A DNA stretch of 64,000 bases from Algiphilus sp. (GCF_023145115.1 NZ_JAGLEJ010000039.1:29583-93582); one strand, 5' to 3'. Numbered from the stretch's first letter, positions 35,824 to 45,639 are shown. Notes: a model not told the origin generated them from the sequence alone. Numbers and translations are program-made.

Positions 35824-36726
35824 CTAGCGGATCAGGTCGAACAGGCTCTGCTGCTGGACCTGCAGATAGGCCTGCTGGGTCGCGCTCAGCCGGTTGCCGG
35901 CCTGCGCCATGTCGGTCACGGCCCGGGTGATGTCGGTATCGACCAGTGCCGAGCGCGCGGCGGTGAGCTGCTCGTTCTCGGCATCGCGTACCGCACCGGC
36001 GCGGTCGATGGCGGACAGGCGGGCGCCGATCCGGCCACGCGCGAGATTGAGCTGCTCCAGGCGCGCGTCGAGCGCATCCAGCGACGCGGCAAAACCGTCG
36101 GCGCGCGCCACCGGATCCGGCTCGGCCAGCGCCGCCGCCACCGCGTCCACGGCCGCGAAGGCATTGGCGCTGTCGCCACCGAAGACGGCCGTGCCGCGCT
36201 CGCCGTCGGCGACCGTGCTGCCCTCGTTGATCGCGACCAGTCGCGTGCCGGCATTGCCCGAGTAGCGCACGACACCGCCGGCATCGGGCGTGAAGGCGGC
36301 ACCGTCGGCGGTGCCGGCGAACAGCGGGCGCCCCTCGCCGTCGGTGGCGTTGGCGGTCTGCAGCAGCTGCTCGCGGATCTGCGCCACCTCGCCGGCGAGC
36401 GCGACCCGGTCGGACTCGGACAGCGTGGCATTGTTGCCCTGCACCGCGATCTCGCGCACGCGGCCCAGCAGATCGGCGCCCTGCGCGATGCGGGTCTCCG
36501 CCATCGACAGGCGATGCTCGGCGCGGTCGCCGGCGCGGCCATATCCGGCCAGCTCCGACAGGCGGGCCGTCATGCGGCTGGCGCTGGAGAACGCCGAGGG
36601 ATCCTCGCCGGCACGCGTGATGCGCTGACCGGACGACAGCTGCTGCTGTGCCGTGGCGAGCTCGCCCTGCGCCTGCTGCATGGCAGCGACGACCTGCCGA
36701 TAGATGGTGCTGGATGCGACGCGCAT
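35824..36726 (-). CDS. flgL: Flagellar hook-filament junction protein FlgL
   Basis: 300 residues with flagellin-like ends: RVASSTIYRQVVAAMQQAQG and QQQLSSGQRITRAGEDPSAF at the N-terminus, and RLSATQQAYLQVQQQSLFDL at the C-terminus. It forms the outer junction ring with FlgK, whose gene is 5 bases upstream. Confidence 0.95.
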   Translation of the reverse strand: MRVASSTIYRQVVAAMQQAQGELATAQQQLSSGQRITRAGEDPSAFSSASRMTARLSELAGYGRAGDRAEHRLSMAETRIAQGADLLGRVREIAVQGNNATLSESDRVALAGEVAQIREQLLQTANATDGEGRPLFAGTADGAAFTPDAGGVVRYSGNAGTRLVAINEGSTVADGERGTAVFGGDSANAFAAVDAVAAALAEPDPVARADGFAASLDALDARLEQLNLARGRIGARLSAIDRAGAVRDAENEQLTAARSALVDTDITRAVTDMAQAGNRLSATQQAYLQVQQQSLFDLIR

Positions 36727-36731
36727 GCTTC

Positions 36732-38588
36732 TTACCCCCGGACCGCGCCGAGCAGCGTCTGGAAGAGCTGATCGGCCGTGCTGACCACCTGCGCTGCGGC
36801 CTGGTAGGCCTGCTGCAGGCGGATGAGATTGGCGGCCTCCTCGTCGAGATTCACGCCCGAAGTCGCCTCGCGTGCGGCCTCGTCCGCCGCCTGCAGGCGC
36901 GCGAAGCCGTCGCGCGCGGCCTCGGCGCGGCTGCTGACGACGCCGCCCGCTGCCACCAGATCGGCGTAGGCCCCCGCGGGCGTGCCGCCGCTGCCGGTGA
37001 TGGCGCTGCCCGCCAGTCCGGCCAGCATGCGCGCGGCGCTGTTGTCGCCGCTGCCGGCGGCGGTCGGCGCCAGCGCCACACTGTCGCCGGCAACCGGCTG
37101 CCCCTGCACGGTCAGGCGCCAGCCCGCACCGTCTATGATGCCGTCGGCGCCCAGGGTCTGCAGCGCACCGCCGTCGATGCGATAGCTGGTGGCGTCCTCG
37201 AAGACGATGCTCGCCGGCGTGCGCGCGCCCGACGCAGCCGGGTCGGTGCTCTCCAGCCCGCTCACCGTGAGGGTGCCGGCATTGCCGCCCCCCAGCGTCG
37301 GCGAGAGCGCACCAGCGGCCGCGATCTGGCGGGCGCCGAGCGCGTTCACGCGCAGACCCGACGCGAGGTCGGCGCCCGGCGTCAGCGCGAATCGGTCGCC
37401 CTCGGCCGGCGTGCCGTTGACCACCACCGACAGCGCGCCGATGCGCAGCGGGTCGGCCGCGGTCCCGCTGCCGCTGAGCGTCGGCGCATCGCCCGCGGCG
37501 CCGGTGATCTGCCAGGCACCGCCGCTGTAGCGCAGCGTGAAGCGGCCCTCGGGAATGGCGCCGTCGTCGGCCAGCGATACCGACAGCGCCGCGCCGCCGC
37601 TGTTGGCGGCGTGGGCGCCGGCACCGAGCGTGCCCAGGCCGAACAGCGCCGCCCCGGGCTGGCCGTCGAGGTCGGTGCCGGCGGCCTGCACCGCGTTGAC
37701 CGCGCGCGCGATGTCGCCGACCAGCGCGCCGAGCCCATCGAGCGCGGGCGTGACCACCTGTGTGCGTGCCGCATGCAGGCCGCCGAGCTCGCCACCGCCG
37801 GGAGCGCCGATCGGCACGTTGCTGCCGGCGCCCTGCACCACCAGTCGCTGGCGGTCGGGGTCCGCCGGATCCGGCTGCAGGCCCAGGCTGCGCGCTTCCG
37901 GTCCGAGCAGCAGGGCGTGTCCGTCCAGGGTGTAAATGTTGAGCTGGTCGCCGTCCTGGACCGCGGTCCGGATGCCGATGTGCCCGGCCAGCTGACGGGT
38001 CAGCCGGTCGCGCTGGTCGAGCAGGTCGTTGGCGTTGCCGGCGCCGGCCGCGATGTCGCGGTTGACGCGCCCCAGCCGCTCGAGCAGGCCGTTGGCCTCG
38101 GAAACGCTGGCGGCGGCACGCTGATCGATCTCGCCGTCGAGCCGGTTGAGGGCACCCGCCAGGGCGTTGGTGCGCTCGCCGAGACTGGCGGCGCGCCCCA
38201 GCAGGACCTCGCGCGCCGACGGATTGTTGGGATCGGCCGCGACATCCTGTGCCGCGGCGAAGAAGTCGTTGATGGCACCGGAGAGCCCGGTGTCGGCATC
38301 GGACAGCAGGCCGTCCACGCGCGCCGCGATGTCGGCCAGTCGGCTGTTCGCGGCGAGACCGCTGCTGTCGTCGACGAGGCGGCTGTTGGCGTAGACGTCC
38401 GCCAGCCGCTGCACGCCGTTGATGGTGACGCCGGCGCCGAAGGGCGACCCGGCAACCTGCGCCGAGAGCTCGACGCGCTGCCGGCTGTACCCCTCGACGC
38501 CGGCGTTGGCGACGTTGTGCGACGTGGTGGTCAGTGCCCGCTGATAGGCCAGCAGGCCGGAAAGCCCGACACGCAGGAGATCGGTCAC
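36732..38588 (-). CDS. flgK: Flagellar hook-associated protein FlgK
   Basis: 618 residues. The N-terminus (LLRVGLSGLLAYQRALTTTS, then HNVANAGVEGYSRQRVELSA) is the shared rod/hook motif. The C-terminus (SGVNLDEEAANLIRLQQAYQ through TADQLFQTLL) is the matching D0 helix. The long middle part forms the surface domains. The ATG overlaps the flgJ stop. Confidence 0.95.
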   Translation of the reverse strand: MTDLLRVGLSGLLAYQRALTTTSHNVANAGVEGYSRQRVELSAQVAGSPFGAGVTINGVQRLADVYANSRLVDDSSGLAANSRLADIAARVDGLLSDADTGLSGAINDFFAAAQDVAADPNNPSAREVLLGRAASLGERTNALAGALNRLDGEIDQRAAASVSEANGLLERLGRVNRDIAAGAGNANDLLDQRDRLTRQLAGHIGIRTAVQDGDQLNIYTLDGHALLLGPEARSLGLQPDPADPDRQRLVVQGAGSNVPIGAPGGGELGGLHAARTQVVTPALDGLGALVGDIARAVNAVQAAGTDLDGQPGAALFGLGTLGAGAHAANSGGAALSVSLADDGAIPEGRFTLRYSGGAWQITGAAGDAPTLSGSGTAADPLRIGALSVVVNGTPAEGDRFALTPGADLASGLRVNALGARQIAAAGALSPTLGGGNAGTLTVSGLESTDPAASGARTPASIVFEDATSYRIDGGALQTLGADGIIDGAGWRLTVQGQPVAGDSVALAPTAAGSGDNSAARMLAGLAGSAITGSGGTPAGAYADLVAAGGVVSSRAEAARDGFARLQAADEAAREATSGVNLDEEAANLIRLQQAYQAAAQVVSTADQLFQTLLGAVRG

Positions 38589-39466
38589 AGCCTCTGCCCT
38601 CCGGCGGATGTGCCGTTGTCGAGCGCGGCGTCGAGCAGCGGCGAATCGTGCACGCGGCTCAGCTTGGCGGCGTAGTCGGGATCGGTGGCGTAGCCGGCCT
38701 CGGCGACCGCCTGCAGGAAGCCGGCGCCATCGGTCGCGCGCAGCGCGTCGGCGTAGCGCGGGTTGCCGCGCAGGAAGGCGGCGTAGTCCGCGAAGCCCTG
38801 CGCGGCACCGCCGTAGTCGCGGAAGTCGGCGCGCTCGGCGCGCAGCGCGCTGCCGTCGTGCTCCAGCGTGGCGCGCTCCGACCGCGCGCCCTGCCAGCGC
38901 GCGTCGGCCTTGATGCCGAAGTAGTTGTCGCCGGGCGCGTGCGCCCCCCAGCCCGACTCGAGCGCGGCGTGCGCGATGACGGCGCGCGCCGGCACGCCCA
39001 GCGCTTCGGCCACGGCCTCGGCGTGCGGCCGGATGCGTGCCACGAAGCTGCGGACGCGGTCGGCGGCATCGCCGGCCGGCGCCGCTTCGACGGCGCGCAG
39101 CGCGGGAATCCGGTCGCGGAGACGGTTCATGTCCAGGGTATCGGCCGGCGCCGCGGCATCTTGAGGCCGACCGGCGCGCAGCTGCGCCACCAGCGCTTCG
39201 GCGAGACCCAACCCGCGGCCGCTGCCGGCCAGGGTCTGCGCGAGCTCGCCGTCCATCATGCCGCGCCAGGTATCGGCATGCTTGCCGGCACCGTCGTCGC
39301 CGAAGCTGGTGGCGCGCATCGCCGACAGCATCTGCTTGGTGAGCAGCGCCTCGAACCGGCGCGCGACCTCGGGCAGCGCGGCATCCGGATCGGCGGCCGC
39401 GCGCCGGCGGAGCGCGCCGATGTCGCCGCCCTCCGGAACCGCCATGGCCGATGCCGCGCCGATCAT
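38585..39466 (-). CDS. flgJ: Rod-binding protein/peptidoglycan hydrolase FlgJ
   Basis: 293 residues in two parts. The N-terminal rod-binding domain has RRFEALLTKQMLSAMRATSF, and the C-terminal glucosaminidase domain spans about 145-290, with HAALESGWGAHAPGDNYFGI holding the catalytic Glu (ALESGWG) and YGGAAQGFADYAAFLR downstream. It opens the cell wall for the rod. It overlaps flgI (ATGA). Confidence 0.95.
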   Translation of the reverse strand: MIGAASAMAVPEGGDIGALRRRAAADPDAALPEVARRFEALLTKQMLSAMRATSFGDDGAGKHADTWRGMMDGELAQTLAGSGRGLGLAEALVAQLRAGRPQDAAAPADTLDMNRLRDRIPALRAVEAAPAGDAADRVRSFVARIRPHAEAVAEALGVPARAVIAHAALESGWGAHAPGDNYFGIKADARWQGARSERATLEHDGSALRAERADFRDYGGAAQGFADYAAFLRGNPRYADALRATDGAGFLQAVAEAGYATDPDYAAKLSRVHDSPLLDAALDNGTSAGGQRL

Positions 39467-40581
39467 CAGATCACCACCAGCTCGGCGCGCAGCGCGCCGA
39501 CGCGCTTGAGCGCTTCCAGGATGGCGATGAGATCGCCCGGGGCGGCGCCGACCTCGTTGACCGCGCGCACCAGGTCGGACAGGGTCACGCCCGGATCGAA
39601 CAGGAACATGCGGCTGTCCTCCTGCTCGACCTGCACGCGGCTGTCCGGCACCACCACGGTCTCGCCGTCGCCGAACGGCGCCGGCTGCGACACCCCGAAG
39701 GCCTCGGAGATGGTCACCGACAGCGAGCCGTGCGCGACCGCGGCCGGCGAGACGCGCACGTTGGCACCGATGACGATGGTGCCGGTGCGGCTGTTGACCA
39801 CCACCCGCGCCGCCGAGGTGCCGGGATCCACCTCCATGCTCTCGAGCTCGGCCATGAAGCGGACGCGTGCGCTGGCATCGCGCGGCGCCCGCACCCGCAC
39901 CGATACCGCATCGAGGGCCTCGGCGGTCCCGCCGCCGTAGACCGCGTTGACGCTCTCGACGATGCGCGATGCAGTGGTGAAATCGGCGCTGTGCAGATTC
40001 AGCGTGATGCTGTCGCCGCCGCCCATGCCGCCGGCAACCGCGCGCTCGACGATGGCGCCGCCGGGAATGCGCCCGGCCGACGGCACGTTCACCGACACCC
40101 GCGACCCGTCCCGGCCGGAGACGCCGAAGCCGCCCACCACCAGGCTGCCCTGGGCGACGGCATAGATCTGGCCGTCGGGCCCCTTGAGCGGTGTCATCAG
40201 CAGCGAGCCGCCGCGCAGGCTGCCGGCATTGGCGAGCGAGCTGACGGTGACGTCGATGGTCTGGCCCGGCTTGGCGAAGGCCGGCAGCTCGGCGTGCACC
40301 GCCACCGCCGCGACGTTCTTGAGCTGCGGATCGACGCCCGGCGGGATGGTGACGCCGAGCTGCGTCAGCAGGCTGCGCAGCGACTGCACCGTGAAGCGCG
40401 CCTGGCTGGTCTGGTCGCCGGTGCCGTCCAGGCCCACAACCAGGCCGTAGCCGATCAGCTGATTGGCGCGCACGCCCTCGACGGCGGCGAGATCCTTGAG
40501 CCGGTCCGCGTGCGCGGCGGAGGCCACGACCAGCAGACCGAGCAGCAGCAGGGACAGCAGGAAGGCGCGATTGGTGGGCAT
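39466..40581 (-). CDS. flgI: Flagellar P-ring protein FlgI
   Basis: 371 residues with a signal peptide (MPTNRAFLLSLLLLGLLVVA to SAAHA). Signature stretches are VRANQLIGYGLVVGLDGTGD, GSLRGGSLLMTPLKGPDGQI and the C-terminal LSDLVRAVNEVGAAPGDLIA. It forms the periplasmic bushing ring around the rod. AGGAG precedes the ATG; eight codons upstream in frame lack a ribosome site. Confidence 0.95.
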   Translation of the reverse strand: MPTNRAFLLSLLLLGLLVVASAAHADRLKDLAAVEGVRANQLIGYGLVVGLDGTGDQTSQARFTVQSLRSLLTQLGVTIPPGVDPQLKNVAAVAVHAELPAFAKPGQTIDVTVSSLANAGSLRGGSLLMTPLKGPDGQIYAVAQGSLVVGGFGVSGRDGSRVSVNVPSAGRIPGGAIVERAVAGGMGGGDSITLNLHSADFTTASRIVESVNAVYGGGTAEALDAVSVRVRAPRDASARVRFMAELESMEVDPGTSAARVVVNSRTGTIVIGANVRVSPAAVAHGSLSVTISEAFGVSQPAPFGDGETVVVPDSRVQVEQEDSRMFLFDPGVTLSDLVRAVNEVGAAPGDLIAILEALKRVGALRAELVVI

Positions 40582-40592
40582 GGCGGCAGCTC

Positions 40593-41258
40593 CTAGAAGG
40601 GCCACAGCGGCGAATTGAAGAAGCGTCCGAGCCAGCCCTGCTGATTGGCCTGGCCGAGCTGGCCGCGGCCGCGGTAGGCGATGTCGGCCTCGGCGACGCG
40701 CAGCGACGGCACGGTGTTGTCGGGGGCGATGTCCTGCGGACGCACCAGACCGGTCAGCACGATGGTCTCGTCGCCGCGGTTGATGCGCAGGCGCTTCTCG
40801 CCACGCACGCGCAGCAGGCCGTTGGGCGTGACGTCGATGACGCGGGCGCTGATGTAGCCCTCGAGCTCGTTGGTCTGCTCGCTGGCGCCAGCACCCGAGA
40901 AGCTGTTGTCGCTCTGCGCGGCCGTCTCGAGGATGGGCACGCCGCCCTTGGTGACCGGGCGCCCGAACAGGGTCGGATTGGGCAGCTCCAGCGCGCTGCT
41001 CTTGCTGGTCTCGGTCGACGACGAGGTGCGCGCCTGGGTGCGCTCGGCCAGCACGATGGTGAGCACGTCGCCGGGCCGGCGCGCGCGCTGGTCGGCGAAC
41101 AGCGACATCGGCGCGCCCGGCTGGAAGAGACTGCCGTTGGCCGCGGGCTGCTGCTCGGGATAGACCACCGGCTCGGGCGGCGTATCGATCGGCGACGGTG
41201 TCGATGCGCAGCCGCCGAGCGCGAGGGCCGCGAGCAGGAGAAGGCCGGTGCGATGCAC
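40593..41258 (-). CDS. flgH: Flagellar L-ring lipoprotein FlgH
   Basis: 221 residues from a GTG start with GAGGGG upstream. The signal ends in the lipobox LGGC, so it is lipid-anchored in the outer membrane. Family motifs are SLFADQRARRPGDVLTIVLA and the C-terminal LTGLVRPQDIAPDNTVPS. The longer frame upstream is antisense-like and runs through flgG, so I exclude it. Confidence 0.93.
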   Translation of the reverse strand: MHRTGLLLLAALALGGCASTPSPIDTPPEPVVYPEQQPAANGSLFQPGAPMSLFADQRARRPGDVLTIVLAERTQARTSSSTETSKSSALELPNPTLFGRPVTKGGVPILETAAQSDNSFSGAGASEQTNELEGYISARVIDVTPNGLLRVRGEKRLRINRGDETIVLTGLVRPQDIAPDNTVPSLRVAEADIAYRGRGQLGQANQQGWLGRFFNSPLWPF

Positions 41259-41269
41259 GTCCCCGCCCC

Positions 41270-42055
41270 TCACAGCTGCTGGTTGACGAAGCGCAGCATC
41301 TCGTCGGCCGCGCTCACCGCCTTGGAGTTCATCTCGTAGGCGCGCTGGGTCTCGATCATGGAGACCAGTTCCTCGACGATGTTGACGTTGGAGGCCTCCA
41401 GCGAGCCCTGCACCAGGCTGCCCAGCCCGTCGAGCCCCGGGGTGCCCTGCTGCGGCGGACCGCTGGCGGCGGTCTCGGCGTAGAGGTTGCCGCCGCGCGG
41501 CTGCAGGCCGGCCGGATTGACGAAGTCGGTGAGCGTCAGGCGGCCGACTTCCAGCGGCTGGGCCTGATCGGCCATCTTGGCCGAGACCGTGCCGTCCGCC
41601 GCGATGGTGACGGTCTGCGCGCCCTCCGGGATGTTCACCGGCGGCTGCAGCAGGAAGCCCTGCGCGGTGACCAGCTCGCCCTGCGCCGAGAGCTTGAAGC
41701 TGCCGTCGCGGGTGTAGGCGATACTGCCATCGGCGAGCTGGATCTCGAAGTAGCCGCGACCGTCGACCGCAACGTCCAGCGCGTTGCCGGTCTGCTGCAT
41801 GTTGCCCTGGGCGTGGTTCTTCTCGGTGGCGGCCACGCGCACGCCGGTGCCGAGCATCATGCCCGTGGGCATGTCGCTCTGCTGGGTGGTGGCGCCGCCC
41901 GGCTGACGCACGGTCTGGTAGAGCAGATCCTCGAACACCGCCCGGTCCTGCTTGAAGCCGGTGGTGTTGGCATTGGCGAGGTTGTTCGAGACCACCGACA
42001 TGCGCGTGTTCTGCGCGTCGAGTCCGGTCTTGGCGACCCACAGGGCCTTCATCAT
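41270..42055 (-). CDS. flgG: Flagellar distal rod protein FlgG
   Basis: 261 residues, typical size. The N-terminal LWVAKTGLDAQNTRMSVVSN and NLANANTTGFKQDRAVFEDL, and the C-terminal NVNIVEELVSMIETQRAYEM, are classic distal-rod motifs. Confidence 0.96.
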   Translation of the reverse strand: MMKALWVAKTGLDAQNTRMSVVSNNLANANTTGFKQDRAVFEDLLYQTVRQPGGATTQQSDMPTGMMLGTGVRVAATEKNHAQGNMQQTGNALDVAVDGRGYFEIQLADGSIAYTRDGSFKLSAQGELVTAQGFLLQPPVNIPEGAQTVTIAADGTVSAKMADQAQPLEVGRLTLTDFVNPAGLQPRGGNLYAETAASGPPQQGTPGLDGLGSLVQGSLEASNVNIVEELVSMIETQRAYEMNSKAVSAADEMLRFVNQQL

Positions 42056-42066
42056 GATGGTATCTC

Positions 42067-42795
42067 CTAGCCGCGACGCACCAGCCGCGAGCCCGCGGCG
42101 GCGTTCTCGTCGATGGTCTTCATGAGGTTGACGTTGAGCTCGAACTGCCGCGACAGCTCGATCATCCGTACCAGCGATTCGGCGGCGTTGACGTTGGCGC
42201 CCTCGACGCTGCCGGTGGCGAGCACGTTGCCGGCCGCGGGCAGCGCCTCGGCGCCGGCGCGCACGCCGAGCAGTCCGTTCTCGCTGCGCTGCAGGTCCTC
42301 CGGCGCGACCGTCACCACCGCGAGGCGGTCGAGCTGCACCATCGTCCCGTCGGCCGCGCCCTGCGGCACGACGCTGACGGTGCCGTCGGCGCCGATGGCG
42401 ACGTGCTCGTGCGGCGGCACCGCGATCGGCCCGTTGGCGCCCATGACCGGATGCCCGCTGCCGGTGACCAGCTGGCCGTTGGCGTTGAGCCGCAGATCGC
42501 CGGCCCGCGTGTAGGCGGGCTGGCCGTCCGGGCCGAGCACGGTGAGATAGTGGTCGCCCTGCATGGCCACATGCAGCGGATCGCCGGTGTGCTGCACCGG
42601 GCCGTCGGCGTGCGAGACGCCGACCGGACGCAGCACCGAGTACTGTCGGGTTTCCGACAGCGGCATGGCCTCCGACGCCAGCATCTCGGCGCGGAAGCCG
42701 ACCGTGCTGGCATTGGCCAGGTTGTTGCTGTTGGCGGCCTGCCCGCGCAGCGCCAGGGTGGCGGCGTTGGCGGCGATGTAGAGCGAGCGGTCCAT
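42067..42795 (-). CDS. flgF: Flagellar proximal rod protein FlgF
   Basis: 242 residues. The N-terminus (MDRSLYIAANAATLALRGQA, then NSNNLANASTVGFRAE) and the C-terminal ESLVRMIELSRQFELNVNLM mark FlgF. It lies 65 bases after flgE and 11 bases before flgG. Confidence 0.94.
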   Translation of the reverse strand: MDRSLYIAANAATLALRGQAANSNNLANASTVGFRAEMLASEAMPLSETRQYSVLRPVGVSHADGPVQHTGDPLHVAMQGDHYLTVLGPDGQPAYTRAGDLRLNANGQLVTGSGHPVMGANGPIAVPPHEHVAIGADGTVSVVPQGAADGTMVQLDRLAVVTVAPEDLQRSENGLLGVRAGAEALPAAGNVLATGSVEGANVNAAESLVRMIELSRQFELNVNLMKTIDENAAAGSRLVRRG

Positions 42796-42860
42796 GGGCG
42801 GATCCTCAGGTCGCTAGCGCCGCGGGATGCGGCGCAGCGACGTGGTATCGGAACGGGCCA

Positions 42861-44081
42861 TCAGCGCCGTATGTTGAGGATGGTCTGGGTGACCTGATCC
42901 GAGGTCGTGATCATCTGCGCGTTGGCCTGGAAGGTGCGCTGCGCGGTGATCATGTTCACCAGCTCGGCGGTGAGGTCGACATTGGAGGCTTCGAGCGCAC
43001 CGGACTCGATGGTGCCGAGGTCGCCGGCACCGGCAACGCCGCGCAGTGCCGGCCCGGAGTTGTAGCTCTCGGCCCAGGCGGTGTCGCCGATCTTGGACAG
43101 CCCCTCGGGATTGGCGAAGTTGGTCAGCGCGACCTGACCGAGCGGTGTGGCCTGGCCGTTGGTGAAGCGCGCCTGCACGATGCCCTCGCGGGTGATCTCG
43201 AGGCCGGTCATGCGGCCGGTGGCGAAGCCGTCCTGGCTCAGCGCGCTGACCGAGAAGCCGCCGCCGAACTGGGTGACATCGGAGAGGTCGAGGGAGAGCT
43301 CCAGATCGTCGGCACCGCCGCCCGGGGCGAAGGGCGGCAGCGTGATCTCGCCGCCGGCCGGGCTGGTGATGCGGCCGGCGCTGTCGAAGGTCAGCGTCTG
43401 CGGACCGCCGACGTCCTGTCCCTCGACGCGGGTGCGCAGCTCCCACTCGCCGTCGTTGGCGGTGCGCGAGAAGTACAGCGCCACCGTCCGCGCCTGCCCC
43501 AGCGAGTCGTAGGCGGTCACCGAGGTGGTGTGATTGAAGCTGCTGGTGTCATCGGGATCGAAGGGCGTCGTCTCCGGCACCTCGGAGGAGGCCGGCAGAT
43601 TGAGACCCGCGGTGATCGCGCTGGTGGCACGCGGCGGATTGTCGGCCGTGGACACCTGCAGGTCCGCCAGCTGACCGGTATCGAAGCCGTCGGCGCCGCT
43701 GGCCGGGAAGACCTGCAGCCGCGACCCCTGCGGATTGACCACGTAGCCGTTGCGGTCGGTGCCCAGCGCGCCGGCGCGCGAGTAGGTCAGCTCCTGGCCA
43801 TCGGCGAAGGTCAGGAAGCCCTGCCCGGAGATGGCGAGGTCGAGGGCGTTGTTGGTGAACTCGATCGAGCCCTGCCCGAACTGCTGACGCACGCCGGCGA
43901 GGCGCACGCCGTTGCCCACCGCGCGCTCGGTCAGTCCCTGCCCCGCGTTGGCGAAGACATCGGCGAACTCGGCGCGCGAGCTCTTGAAGCCGGTGGTGTT
44001 GGCGTTGGCGACGTTGTGGCCGGTAACGCTGAGGTTCTCGGAAGCGGCGTTGATGCCGGACAGCGCGACGGAAAAGCTCAT
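42861..44081 (-). CDS. flgE: Flagellar hook protein FlgE
   Basis: 406 residues. The N-terminal SFSVALSGINAASENLSVTG with HNVANANTTGFKSSRAEFAD, and the C-terminal EASNVDLTAELVNMITAQRT, are the hook signatures. A large middle region gives the hook surface domains. AAGGAG precedes the ATG. Confidence 0.96.
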   Translation of the reverse strand: MSFSVALSGINAASENLSVTGHNVANANTTGFKSSRAEFADVFANAGQGLTERAVGNGVRLAGVRQQFGQGSIEFTNNALDLAISGQGFLTFADGQELTYSRAGALGTDRNGYVVNPQGSRLQVFPASGADGFDTGQLADLQVSTADNPPRATSAITAGLNLPASSEVPETTPFDPDDTSSFNHTTSVTAYDSLGQARTVALYFSRTANDGEWELRTRVEGQDVGGPQTLTFDSAGRITSPAGGEITLPPFAPGGGADDLELSLDLSDVTQFGGGFSVSALSQDGFATGRMTGLEITREGIVQARFTNGQATPLGQVALTNFANPEGLSKIGDTAWAESYNSGPALRGVAGAGDLGTIESGALEASNVDLTAELVNMITAQRTFQANAQMITTSDQVTQTILNIRR

Positions 44082-44114
44082 GGTGGTTTCTCCTTGGAAC
44101 GACGGTTCCGGTGA

Positions 44115-44777
44115 TCAGGCGATGCGACGGATATCGGACAGCGCGGCCGGCGGCATGCCGTCGAGCTCGAGGGACACGTTCGCCCCGTTGCGCGTGACGG
44201 CGCTCACCGGTGCGGAAATCAGGGTGGGGATCTGGCTGGTGCCGCCGCCGGTGACCGCGCGCGCCGTCACCGTGTAGGCACCGGCCGGCAGCATCTCGCC
44301 CGCGGCGTTGCGGCCGTCCCAGGCGAAGGCAACCTCGCCGGCCTCGACCGCGTCGTAGCTCAGGCGACGGACGGTCTCGCCGGCGGCGTCGGTGATCTCG
44401 ATCTCGACGCGCTGGGCGGGGCGGTCCAGGGCGGCGACGCCGGAGAAGCCGTCGCCGGAATGGCGGGTGTCGGCCTCGATCAGCACGTCGCGGCCGAGCA
44501 GCGCGGCGGCGGACAGGGTCTGCTCGCCGGCCAGGCGCTCGCCGAGATCTCCGAAGCCGCTGTTGAGCTGCTGCACGCCGTCGACGGTGCTGAACTGCGC
44601 CATCTGGCTGAGGAACTCGCCGTTGGTCTGCGGCTCGAGCGGGTTCTGGTTCTGCAGCTGCGCGAGCATGAGGCGCAGGAAGTCCTCCTGGCCGAGCTCG
44701 CGCGTGCCGCGCGCGGGCTGCTCCTGGGCGAGGCCGAGCGCGGCGAAGGGGTTGGTGGTGGTGCTGCCGATATCCAT
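44115..44777 (-). CDS. flgD: Hook capping/assembly protein FlgD
   Basis: 220 residues. The N-terminal half has GQEDFLRLMLAQLQNQNPLE and NGEFLSQMAQFSTVDGVQQL, the conserved FlgD core. The C-terminal half is an Ig/tudor-like domain with FAWDGRNAAGEMLPAGAYTV. It overlaps flgC at the ATGA junction. Confidence 0.95.
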   Translation of the reverse strand: MDIGSTTTNPFAALGLAQEQPARGTRELGQEDFLRLMLAQLQNQNPLEPQTNGEFLSQMAQFSTVDGVQQLNSGFGDLGERLAGEQTLSAAALLGRDVLIEADTRHSGDGFSGVAALDRPAQRVEIEITDAAGETVRRLSYDAVEAGEVAFAWDGRNAAGEMLPAGAYTVTARAVTGGGTSQIPTLISAPVSAVTRNGANVSLELDGMPPAALSDIRRIA

Positions 44778-45181
44778 CAGGACCTCCCGAGGCGCAGCGT
44801 GGCCAGCATGAGGTCGCGCGAGGTCGACATGACGTCCACCGCGTTCTGGTAGGAGCGCGACGCCGAGATCATGTTGGCCATCTCCTCGACCGTGTTGATG
44901 GCCGGGGCGTAGATGTAGCCCTGCTCGTCGGCCATGGGATGACCGGGCTCGTAGCGCGCCTCGGCCGGCTTGCGGGAATCCGCCACCTCGGTGGTCGCGA
45001 CGCCGGCAACCCCGGCCGCGTCCATGACGGCGCGGAACATCGGCACGCGCGCCCGATAGGCGGCGTCGGCCGAGCTCGCGACACTGTCGACATTGGCCAG
45101 ATTGCTGGCGGTGGCATTGAGCCGCGTGTTCTGCGCCTGCATGGCGCTGGCGGCGATATCGAAGATGCGCAGGCTGCTCAT
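44777..45181 (-). CDS. flgC: Flagellar proximal rod protein FlgC
   Basis: 134 residues. The N-terminus FDIAASAMQAQNTRLNATAS with NLANVDSVASSADAAYRA, and the C-terminus NTVEEMANMISASRSYQNAV, are FlgC signatures. It follows flgB by 8 bases. Confidence 0.95.
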   Translation of the reverse strand: MSSLRIFDIAASAMQAQNTRLNATASNLANVDSVASSADAAYRARVPMFRAVMDAAGVAGVATTEVADSRKPAEARYEPGHPMADEQGYIYAPAINTVEEMANMISASRSYQNAVDVMSTSRDLMLATLRLGRS

Positions 45182-45189
45182 CGGCGCGC

Positions 45190-45525
45190 CTACTGGCCGG
45201 TGATCGCGGTCATCATCGACGACGCGCGACCCTCGATGAAGCGCAGCGCGGCCTCGTAGCGCAGCGCGGCGTCGGCGAAGGCGGCCTGCTCGGCAGCGGC
45301 GTCCACACCGCTGCCGTCGAGGGCGGCATCGGCGGTGCGGTAGACCGTCTTCGCATCCGATCCGGACCTGCCCGCGGCGGCGGCCTCGAGTGCCTGACGA
45401 AAGTCGAGATCGCGGGCGCGGTAGCCGGCGGTGTCGGCGTTGGCGAGATTGCCCGCGATCAGCTCCAGTCGCCGCGCCTGCAGCTGCAGCGCGGTGTCAT
45501 GGATGCCGAACAGTGGATGGGACAT
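45190..45525 (-). CDS. flgB: Flagellar proximal rod protein FlgB
   Basis: 111 residues, rather short for FlgB (often about 130). The N-terminus HDTALQLQARRLELIAGNLA with NADTAGYRARDLDF is clear; the C-terminal helix carries AALRYEAALRFIEGRASSMM. I chose MSHPLFGIHD as the start rather than a longer frame that would run into the promoter. First gene of the flg operon. Confidence 0.92.
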   Translation of the reverse strand: MSHPLFGIHDTALQLQARRLELIAGNLANADTAGYRARDLDFRQALEAAAAGRSGSDAKTVYRTADAALDGSGVDAAAEQAAFADAALRYEAALRFIEGRASSMMTAITGQ

Positions 45526-45560
45526 GGCGGCCCCTCGGTGACGGATACACCCGCCATCGA

Positions 45561-45575
45561 GCAACCGGCGTTCCC
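45561..45575 (-). promoter_or_regulatory. Sigma-54 promoter for the flgB operon
   Basis: The minus strand reads GGGAACGCCGGTTGC, with the invariant GG and GC 10 bases apart and five of seven -24 bases matched. The -12 element is 36 bases from the flgB ATG, the same geometry as at fliE. Confidence 0.65.
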
Positions 45576-45639
45576 GGCCACCGCGACTTGAGGGCGACGC
45601 CGACGAACGGTCGCCCGGAACGCCCCGGCCGGTAGCGCC

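Noticed and set aside
33382..36771. A 1129-codon open frame on the plus strand across the PAS-GGDEF-EAL and flgL genes
   Set aside because: Antisense shadow of two clearly recognised genes, with low-complexity composition and no ribosome site.
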